Of a stretch of DNA of 8,431 bases, positions 1 to 5,542 are shown one piece after another. Origin of the DNA: Candidatus Hydrogenedentota bacterium (lineage in GTDB: Bacteria > Hydrogenedentota > Hydrogenedentia > Hydrogenedentales > SLHB01). The first letter of the stretch is position 1. Each line of letters starts with the position of its first letter. The notes under the pieces are model-generated. The model did no database searches. It saw only the letters and a program-made list of their open reading frames with translations, and had not been told where the DNA came from. The stretch is taken from positions 1 through 8,431 of the forward strand of contig SLHB01000423.1 of the NCBI GenBank assembly GCA_007136375.1, in the 5' to 3' direction. The position numbers and the translations under genes were made by a program.

Positions 1-279
1 CCCTACACGGCGGGCTTGTTCAATTGCCTCCCCAAGATATTCGAAGGCCGCTCCAAGCTGGAACCTATCCGCGGGACCGTGCCCGACGCCAGCCAGTTTC
101 CCGAGGGTTGCCGCTTTAACCCCCGGTGTCCTCACGTTATGGAGCGGTGCCGGTCTGACGTTCCTCCTCTCATGGCGGTCGACAGCGGCCACCGCGCCGC
201 CTGCTGGCTTCACGACGCCGCGCACATGAAGGCGCTCGGGCAGGGGCCCGGTCTGCCCCGGGAGGCGCGGATATCATGA
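1..279 (+). CDS. Peptide ABC transporter ATP-binding protein, DppD/OppD-like, C-terminal end (5' truncated)
   Basis: Only the last 92 codons are in the window; the reading frame is open from base 1, so the start and the nucleotide-binding domain lie upstream. The visible part begins with PYTAGLF, the motif that opens the C-terminal oligopeptide/dipeptide transporter extension (oligo_HPY). It is followed by a conserved cysteine pattern: Cys codons at 109, 127, 148 and 202, spaced C-X5-C-X6-C-X17-C, with the typical GCRFNPRCP context. This extension is known from the DppD/OppD and DppF/OppF ATPases, which power peptide (or nickel/glycoside) uptake from the cytoplasmic face. The stop overlaps the next gene's ATG in an ATGA junction (276-279), implying translational coupling of the two ATPases. 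The substrate cannot be inferred because the binding protein and permeases are outside the window. Confidence 0.9.
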   Translation, partial: PYTAGLFNCLPKIFEGRSKLEPIRGTVPDASQFPEGCRFNPRCPHVMERCRSDVPPLMAVDSGHRAACWLHDAAHMKALGQGPGLPREARIS

Positions 280-1292
280 GCGGCGGACCGTCCCGGGAAC
301 ACAACGGCGCGCTGCTGGAGGTGCGGGACCTCGTAAAGTATTTCCCGGTGCGCAAGGGCGTGCTGGCCCGCGCCGCGGGCTACGTGCGGGCCGTGGATGG
401 CGTGTCCTTCTCCGTTCCCCGTGGGAAGACGTTGAGCCTCGTAGGCGAAAGCGGAAGCGGCAAGACCACGGCGGGACGGGTCATCCTCCGCCTCCTTGAG
501 CCGACAAGCGGACAGATCTTTTTCGACGGCCGGGACATCTCGGGCGTGCGCGGCCGCGCCCTTCGCGCCCTCCGGAAACAGATGCAAATCATCTTTCAGG
601 ATCCCTACGGCTCCCTCAACCCGCGCATGACCGTCTATTCCATGCTGTCGGAGGCGTTGTCCATCCACCGCATCGCGCCGCGGGCCGAGCAACGGGCCCG
701 GGCCGAGGAGCTCCTTCGCTTAGTCGGTCTCCCGCCGGACAGCGCGGACCGGTACCCCAACGAATTCAGCGGCGGCCAGCGGCAACGCATCGGCATCGCC
801 CGCGCCCTCGCCGTGGAGCCGGCGCTCATCGTGGCGGACGAGCCGGTCTCGGCCCTGGACGTGTCCATCCAGGCCCAAATCCTGAACCTGATGGAGGATC
901 TTCAGGAGAAACTCGGGCTGACCTACTTGTTTATTGGGCACAATCTGAGCGTGGTCCGCCACATTTCCGACTACGTCGCGGTCATGTACCTCGGCCGCAT
1001 CGTGGAGCGCGGCGCCGTGGACGACATCTTCGAACGGCCCGTTCACCCCTACACGAAAGCCTTGCTTTCAGCGGCGCCCGAACCAGACACGAAACGGAAA
1101 CGGGAACGGATTATTCTCGAGGGCGATACGCCGAGCCCCATCAACCCTCCATCCGGTTGCCCGTTCCACACCCGCTGTCCCGAGGCTCAACCTTCGTGCT
1201 CCCAGACCCCGCAGCATCTCGTCGAGATTACGCCGGGCCACTGGGCGGCGTGTCATATCCACGCCCCCGATCCGGCGGCCCCACAACGCTGA
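276..1292 (+). CDS. Peptide ABC transporter ATP-binding protein, DppF/OppF-like
   Basis: A complete 338-residue ATPase of the Dpp/Opp importer family, the usual length for DppF/OppF. Visible motifs in order: Walker A GESGSGKT (residues 57-64), Q-loop Q108 in IIFQDPYGSLNPRM, an ABC signature with Phe in the first position (FSGGQ, 164-168), Walker B LIVADE (184-189, catalytic E189), D-loop SALD and H-loop His222. From residue 257 (HPYTKALL) comes the oligo_HPY extension with four cysteines C295, C301, C308 and C326, in the same C-X5-C-X6-C-X17-C pattern as the upstream partner. The ATG lies in a 4-base ATGA overlap with that partner. The two ATPases should form a heterodimer at the cytoplasmic face of two permease subunits. 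Dipeptide, oligopeptide, nickel or microcin specificity cannot be settled from an ATPase. This is the last gene of its operon; a 554-base gap follows. Confidence 0.95.
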   Translation: MSGGPSREHNGALLEVRDLVKYFPVRKGVLARAAGYVRAVDGVSFSVPRGKTLSLVGESGSGKTTAGRVILRLLEPTSGQIFFDGRDISGVRGRALRALRKQMQIIFQDPYGSLNPRMTVYSMLSEALSIHRIAPRAEQRARAEELLRLVGLPPDSADRYPNEFSGGQRQRIGIARALAVEPALIVADEPVSALDVSIQAQILNLMEDLQEKLGLTYLFIGHNLSVVRHISDYVAVMYLGRIVERGAVDDIFERPVHPYTKALLSAAPEPDTKRKRERIILEGDTPSPINPPSGCPFHTRCPEAQPSCSQTPQHLVEITPGHWAACHIHAPDPAAPQR

Positions 1293-1407
1293 CACGCATC
1301 CCGAAAGGCCTCCCGAAGGCGCGCACTTCCTGTCATCGGATTCTAAATTATGGAACGAAACCCTCCTTCCCGGACCCCGATTCCTACCGGTCTGGCAACG
1401 CGGATCC

Positions 1408-1425
1408 GTCCCATATACAAGGGAC
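1408..1425. repeat. Inverted repeat GTCCC-N8-GGGAC
   Basis: A 5-bp perfect stem (1408-1412 pairs with 1421-1425) closes an 8-base AT-rich loop, ATATACAA. It lies between the dppF stop and the act promoter. It could be an operator half-site pair or a weak 3'-end hairpin for the ABC operon. No T-run follows, so it is not a standard intrinsic terminator. A short stem like this can occur by chance. Confidence 0.35.
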
Positions 1426-1438
1426 AATGCTGACCGAA

Positions 1439-1456
1439 GGCGCCTGAATTGGCGCC
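1439..1456. repeat. Inverted repeat GGCGCC-TGAATT-GGCGCC next to the act promoter
   Basis: Two copies of the palindrome GGCGCC (1439-1444 and 1451-1456) are separated by six bases, so the element is both a direct and an inverted repeat. It ends 5 bases before the -35 hexamer. That position suits an operator or activator site, and as RNA it would form a 6-bp hairpin. No T-run follows, so it is a poor terminator. The regulator is unknown. Confidence 0.45.
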
Positions 1457-1461
1457 ATTAC

Positions 1462-1490
1462 TTGACAAGCCCGCCCCCCCTTTTTATAAT
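1462..1490 (+). promoter_or_regulatory. Perfect consensus sigma70-type promoter for the act operon
   Basis: TTGACA at 1462-1467 and TATAAT at 1485-1490 are both exact consensus hexamers with the optimal 17-base spacer. The spacer contains a run of seven C (1474-1480) followed by T residues, five counting the first base of the -10. Transcription should start near 1497-1498, giving a leader of about 350 bases before the actA ATG at 1847. The orientation matches the act genes, and the intervals between act genes are at most about 110 bases, so one transcript from here could cover the whole operon. No experimental start site is available. Confidence 0.85.
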
Positions 1491-1547
1491 CCAGCCTGTT
1501 TTGTGCGCGGGGCTTAGCGCCCAGCCTTCAAAGCGAATCAGGCAATC

Positions 1548-1568
1548 GGCGCCGCTCTCGGCGGCGTC
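1548..1568 (+). other. Leader hairpin 1 (8-bp stem, 5-base loop)
   Basis: GGCGCCGC (1548-1555) pairs with GCGGCGTC (1561-1568), with one G-U pair, around the loop TCTCG. It lies about 50 bases after the predicted transcription start. There is no T-run after it, so it is not an intrinsic terminator. It may stabilise the 5' end of the mRNA or belong to a larger fold. Confidence 0.55.
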
Positions 1569-1593
1569 CATTGGGGACTTGGGGTGTTCGAGA

Positions 1594-1614
1594 GTTTCCC
1601 GGCCAACGGGAAGC
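1594..1614 (+). other. Leader hairpin 2 (8-bp stem, 5-base loop)
   Basis: GTTTCCCG (1594-1601) pairs with CGGGAAGC (1607-1614), with one G-U pair, around the loop GCCAA. It has the same stem and loop lengths as hairpin 1 but a different sequence, and begins 25 bases after it. The downstream sequence is GC-rich, so it is not an intrinsic terminator. Confidence 0.5.
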
Positions 1615-1689
1615 CGGCGCCGAAGAGCAAGGCGCGGGCGATAAGCGGGCAGGACGCGAGATCTGTTCCCGATGCGCCGCGGCAAGAAC

Positions 1690-1701
1690 GCCACGCGTGG
1701 C
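1690..1701. repeat. Perfect 12-base palindrome GCCACGCGTGGC
   Basis: The 12 bases equal their own reverse complement. The site lies in the actA leader, about 190 bases after the predicted transcription start. With no loop it suits a dimeric DNA-binding protein better than an RNA hairpin. A second, shorter palindrome, GCCGCGGC (1676-1683), is just upstream. No regulator is assigned, and chance in GC-rich DNA is possible. Confidence 0.4.
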
Positions 1702-1846
1702 CGCTCCTTGGACGATGCGGCCTACGGTTTGCGCGGCCCACTTTCCCGCCTATTCGGCCAGCGAGGCGGCCACGGCGCATTCGATACACCATGCACCAGT
1801 AACGGCAATCCACGGCAGGCGCGCTTCAATTTGGTAGAGCAGATTT

Positions 1847-2509
1847 ATGCCTCAAATTTTTCCAAAGACCGCCAACATGCTAGCCCACATGAGTATCGTG
1901 GGCGCGGTGTTGGCGTTTGTGATTTTCGTCTCCGTCCTGGCCATCATTTACAGGTCGCCTTACGTCACGCAAGTGAACGTGGTCCGGGAGCAACCCATCC
2001 CCTTTAGCCATCAGCACCACGTGGAGCAACTCGGGATCGATTGCCGCTACTGCCACGACACTGTGGAGACGAGCGGCTTCGCGGGCATGCCTTCCTCGGA
2101 GACCTGCATGACCTGCCATTCCCAGATTTGGACGGATCAGCCCATGCTTCAACCGGTCGTCCAAAGCTATGAGAACGAGCAACCCATCGAGTGGATCCGC
2201 GTGCACGACCTTCCGGACTTCGCGTACTTCGACCACAGCATCCACGTGCAGAAGGGCATTTCCTGCGTGGAGTGTCACGGCCGCGTGGATCAGATGCCTT
2301 TGGTGCGCAAGACGGAGACGCTGCACATGTCCTGGTGTCTCGAATGCCACCGCACGCCGGAGGAGTTCATTCGGCCGCGGGAGCACGTGTTCACCATGGA
2401 CTGGACGCCGGAGCCGGGAGAAGACCGGTACGCCATGGGCGAGGCGCTGGTCCAGGAGTACAACATAAGGAAGGAACAGTTGACGAACTGTTCGATTTGC
2501 CATCGATGA
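1847..2509 (+). CDS. actA: Alternative complex III subunit ActA, membrane-anchored pentaheme cytochrome c
   Basis: A 220-residue protein with one N-terminal membrane helix (about residues 13-34) and a periplasmic domain carrying five CXXCH heme c motifs: CRYCH (66-70), CMTCH (87-91), CVECH (140-144), CLECH (164-168) and CSICH (215-219). Extra histidines (H55, H57, H58, H120, H130, H133, H160) can act as distal heme ligands. Five hemes, one anchor and position first in an actABCDEF cluster match ActA of ACIII. It is expected to carry electrons from the ActB iron-sulfur chain towards ActE and the acceptor on the periplasmic side. The ATG at 1847 includes the whole anchor; the upstream GGTAGAG is only a weak ribosome site, and Met11 or Met15 are possible later starts. 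The fifth heme motif lies one residue from the C-terminus. The stop overlaps a possible actB ATG in ATGA (2506-2509). Confidence 0.95.
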   Translation: MPQIFPKTANMLAHMSIVGAVLAFVIFVSVLAIIYRSPYVTQVNVVREQPIPFSHQHHVEQLGIDCRYCHDTVETSGFAGMPSSETCMTCHSQIWTDQPMLQPVVQSYENEQPIEWIRVHDLPDFAYFDHSIHVQKGISCVECHGRVDQMPLVRKTETLHMSWCLECHRTPEEFIRPREHVFTMDWTPEPGEDRYAMGEALVQEYNIRKEQLTNCSICHR

Positions 2510-2526
2510 CGACGCCGGAGAACCCG

Positions 2527-5500
2527 ATGACAACGCCCCAAGCAACATCCCCGCAGCGTCTGGACATGGCGGAAGTCCGCCAGCGTTTGTCCGAGCGGAC
2601 CGGTCCCGCCTATTGGCGCGGCCTAGAGGAGCTTGCGGAAACGCCGGAGTTCACGGAGCTCTTGGATCGCGAGTTTCCCCGGTTCGCCACCGAGTGGCAT
2701 GAAGGGGTAAGCCGCCGGAACTTCATCAAGCTCATGGGCGCGTCCCTGGCGCTCGCCGGCGTCACCGGCTGCGCGCGGCAGCCCGAAGATCATATCGTGT
2801 CCTACGTGCGGCAGCCCGAGTGGGTCGTGCCCGGCGAACCCCTATTCTTTGCTTCCACCTTCCCCATGGGAGGCTATGGCGAAGGCGTCGTGGTGGAGAG
2901 CCACACGGGGCGTCCCACCAAGATCGAAGGCAATCCAGAGCATCCATCCAGCCTTGGCGGAACAAGCGCCATCGCCCAGGCGTCGGTGCTGACCCTTTAC
3001 GACCCGGACCGCGCCCAGGAAGTGCTCCGGGACGGCGACCCTACGAGCTGGGACGCCTTTGCGACGCTCTTCCGGAATGAACTCGAGGGCCACGAAGAAA
3101 CGGATGGAGCGGGGCTGCGGCTGTTGACCGGCCCTGTCACCTCCCCCACGATGGCCGCGCAGATCCAACGGATGTTGGAACGGTTTCCCGAAACCAAGTG
3201 GCATCAGTACGATCCCGCCGGGAACACAAACGCGCACGCTGGGGCCCGCATCGCCTTTGGCGAGGATGTGTCGGTCCATTACGATATCGCCGCGGCGGAC
3301 GTCATTCTCTCCTTGGACGGCGACTTTCTCGCCTCCGGCTTGGGTTGTGTGCGCCACGCCCGCGATTTCGCGTCGAAGCGCACGCTAGACAACGCCGAAG
3401 CAAATACGATGAACCGGCTTTACGTCGCGGAGAGCAGCCCCTGCCTTACCGGGGCCACGGCCGATCACCGCTTGGCCGTGAAGGCCGCCGACATCGCCAA
3501 CATCGCCCGCGCCGTGGCCGCACGGTTCGGCGTGGATGTGGACTCGGCCGGCGCGGATCGCGCGGAAGAGTTGTATGGTCCGTGGATCAACGCGGCCTCC
3601 GCGGATCTAGAGGCCCACGGCGCCAACGCGTTGGTCATCCCCGGCGCCGCCCAACCGCCTGTGGTTCACGCCCTCGCCCACGCCATCAACATGGCCCTGG
3701 GCAACACCGGAACCACGGTCACCTACACCGATCCAGTGGAAGCGGAGCCCGTGGACAGTTTCGCCTCCTTGCGTGAACTTACGGAAGACTTGGACGCGGG
3801 GTCGGTGGAAACACTCGTGATTCTCGGCGGAAATCCCGCATATACCGCGCCGGCCGACCTTGATTTCGCGGAGAACATCGAGAAAGCGGGCACGCGGATC
3901 TACATGAGCCTCTACGCCGACGAGACGGCCCAGCACTGCAACTGGCTCATCCCCGAAACGCACTATCTTGAAACCTGGGGCGACATTCGCGGCCACGACG
4001 GAACCGTGTCGCTCATTCAACCCATGATCGCGCCCCTGTATGAGAACCGTTCGCCCCACGAGCTGCTGGGTTTGCTCGCTGGCGATCCCGCCGCAAGCCC
4101 CCAAGAAATCGTGAAGGCGCACTGGGAGAACGAAGGGGTTTGGGACAATTTTGACAGGGGTTGGCTTGAAGCGTTGAGCGCGGGCTACATTGCCGGCATG
4201 GAGCCGTCCACGAAAACCGTCTCACTTCAGAACGACTTGGATCCCGGCGCGGAGGAGGTCTCCGGAGACGGCTTGGAAATCATCTTCCGGGCCGATCCGA
4301 ACATCCGCGACGGCTTCTATAGCAATAACGGCTGGCTCCAGGAATTGCCGAAGCCGCTCACCAAGCTGACATGGGACAACGCGGTCCTGGTAAGCCCCGC
4401 CACGGCGGAAGAATTGGATCTCGCAACCGAAGATGTGGTCGAGCTGAGCCATGACGGCCGCTCGCTCCGCGCGCCCGTATGGGTCATGCCCGGCCACCCC
4501 CACGGCAGCGTCACGGTGCATTTGGGCTACGGACGGGAGCGCGCGGGCCGGGTTGGCGACGGCGCGGGCTTCAACGCCTACGCGCTGCGCACGAGCGCGG
4601 CGCCGTGGCACGCGGCGGGCGCCACGTTGGAAAAGACGGGACAACGCTATCGCCTGGCCACGACGCAGATCCACCACACCCTTCATGACTGGAGCATGCA
4701 AGGGCGGAATCTCATCATGTCCGCCCCCATCGCCGCCTATCTCGACAGTCCGGACCTGTTCCAAGATCAGGCTTACGATCCCCAGGAGAGCGTGTTCGAC
4801 TCAGGCGAGTTCGAATACACAGGCTACGCCTGGGGCATGACCATCGACCTGAACAAATGCACCGGGTGCAACGCCTGCGTGGTGGCTTGCCAAGCCGAAA
4901 ACAACATTCCCGTTGTCGGCAAGCAGGAAGTCATCAACGGACGGGAAATGCATTGGATCCGCGTCGACCGGTACTACGAGGGCGACGTAGACGATCCCGA
5001 AGCGCTGCATCAGCCCATCCCATGCATGCACTGCGAAAAGGCGCCTTGCGAACCCGTTTGCCCCGTCCACGCCACCGTTCATGGCGACGAGGGGCTCAAC
5101 GAGATGGTGTACAACCGCTGCATCGGCACACGGTATTGCTCGAACAACTGCCCGTACAAGGTTCGCCGTTTCAATTTCCTCCAGTACAACGACCAAGAGA
5201 CGGAGCAGCTCAAGCTTCAGCGGAATCCCAACGTAACCGTGCGCTCGCGCGGCGTCATGGAAAAGTGCACTTACTGCGTGCAACGGATCAATAAGGCGCG
5301 TATCGCCGCGAAACGGGAAGATCGCCAGATCGCGGACGGCGAGATCGTCATGGCCTGCGAAGCGGCTTGCCCCGCCGGCGCTATCGTCTTCGGCGACATC
5401 AACAATGAAGACGCCCGCGTCGCCCGGGAGAAGGCCGACCCCAGAAACTACGGGCTGTTAGCCCATCTCAACGTGCGCCCACGTACGACGTACCTGGCCA

Positions 5501-5538
5501 AATTGAAGAACCCAAACCCTGAATTGGAAACGGAATAA
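2527..5538 (+). CDS. actB: Alternative complex III subunit ActB, molybdopterin oxidoreductase-like/iron-sulfur fusion with Tat signal
   Basis: A fusion of about 1003 residues, typical for ActB. The N-terminus is an extended Tat-type signal: some 60 residues precede the twin arginines R63-R64 in SRRNFIK, and the hydrophobic stretch ends in VTGC, a lipobox-like sequence with C82 as possible lipidation site. Residues about 90-740 resemble the molybdopterin oxidoreductase fold, which in characterised ACIII holds no molybdenum. Residues about 768-970 form a four-cluster ferredoxin-like domain with cysteines C778, C781, C784, C788, C833, C836, C841, C845, C865, C871, C875, C914, C917, C944 and C948. 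That is 15 in all, as expected for three [4Fe-4S] and one [3Fe-4S]. It passes electrons from the quinol site in ActC to the ActA hemes. Start: ATG 2527 has GGAG (2517-2520) 6 bases upstream. ATG 2506 overlaps the actA stop (ATGA) but lacks a close ribosome site; it would add seven residues. Confidence 0.95.
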   Translation: MTTPQATSPQRLDMAEVRQRLSERTGPAYWRGLEELAETPEFTELLDREFPRFATEWHEGVSRRNFIKLMGASLALAGVTGCARQPEDHIVSYVRQPEWVVPGEPLFFASTFPMGGYGEGVVVESHTGRPTKIEGNPEHPSSLGGTSAIAQASVLTLYDPDRAQEVLRDGDPTSWDAFATLFRNELEGHEETDGAGLRLLTGPVTSPTMAAQIQRMLERFPETKWHQYDPAGNTNAHAGARIAFGEDVSVHYDIAAADVILSLDGDFLASGLGCVRHARDFASKRTLDNAEANTMNRLYVAESSPCLTGATADHRLAVKAADIANIARAVAARFGVDVDSAGADRAEELYGPWINAASADLEAHGANALVIPGAAQPPVVHALAHAINMALGNTGTTVTYTDPVEAEPVDSFASLRELTEDLDAGSVETLVILGGNPAYTAPADLDFAENIEKAGTRIYMSLYADETAQHCNWLIPETHYLETWGDIRGHDGTVSLIQPMIAPLYENRSPHELLGLLAGDPAASPQEIVKAHWENEGVWDNFDRGWLEALSAGYIAGMEPSTKTVSLQNDLDPGAEEVSGDGLEIIFRADPNIRDGFYSNNGWLQELPKPLTKLTWDNAVLVSPATAEELDLATEDVVELSHDGRSLRAPVWVMPGHPHGSVTVHLGYGRERAGRVGDGAGFNAYALRTSAAPWHAAGATLEKTGQRYRLATTQIHHTLHDWSMQGRNLIMSAPIAAYLDSPDLFQDQAYDPQESVFDSGEFEYTGYAWGMTIDLNKCTGCNACVVACQAENNIPVVGKQEVINGREMHWIRVDRYYEGDVDDPEALHQPIPCMHCEKAPCEPVCPVHATVHGDEGLNEMVYNRCIGTRYCSNNCPYKVRRFNFLQYNDQETEQLKLQRNPNVTVRSRGVMEKCTYCVQRINKARIAAKREDRQIADGEIVMACEAACPAGAIVFGDINNEDARVAREKADPRNYGLLAHLNVRPRTTYLAKLKNPNPELETE

Positions 5539-5542
5539 GGGC

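Larger units (their letters stand above)
1293..1846. other. 554-base intergenic region with promoter and long structured leader upstream of actA
   Basis: No convincing gene is seen on either strand. Short open frames exist, but they have low-complexity Arg/Ala/Pro-rich translations, no clear ribosome sites and no recognisable domain. The first part (1293-1440) follows dppF. It has a weak hairpin at 1408-1425 but no hairpin with a T-run, so no intrinsic terminator for the ABC operon is evident. An inverted repeat (1439-1456) and a perfect consensus promoter (1462-1490) follow. The remaining roughly 350 bases are the presumed 5' leader of the act operon, with strong hairpins at 1548-1568 and 1594-1614 and a perfect palindrome at 1690-1701. 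I found no signature of RNase P RNA, tmRNA, SRP RNA or a riboswitch I know. Confidence 0.7.

Noticed and set aside
1408..1456. Intrinsic terminator for the ABC transporter operon
   Set aside because: Two short hairpins are present, but neither is followed by a T-run.
1458..1694. Open frame of 78 codons on the minus strand in the intergenic region
   Set aside because: It runs antisense through the act promoter and hairpin 1, has no recognisable domain and no good ribosome site, and looks like a chance GC-rich frame.
1571..1837. Open frames on the plus strand in the act leader (88 and 72 codons, overlapping each other)
   Set aside because: They overlap in different frames, have Arg/Ala/Pro-rich composition, no known motif and no Shine-Dalgarno site. 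I prefer an untranslated leader.
1491..1846. Leader as a housekeeping RNA (RNase P RNA, tmRNA, SRP RNA, 6S RNA)
   Set aside because: Its length would allow RNase P or tmRNA, but I could not find their conserved core sequences, nor the complementary ends expected of 6S RNA or tmRNA.
1672..2007. 111-codon plus-strand frame running into actA
   Set aside because: It overlaps the actA coding sequence and its membrane anchor in another frame; its second half is a shadow of actA.
2191..2526. Upstream extension of the actB frame inside actA
   Set aside because: It would overlap most of the ActA heme domain, and its translation resembles no ActB. The starts at 2506 and 2527 fit gene order, ribosome site and the Tat signal.
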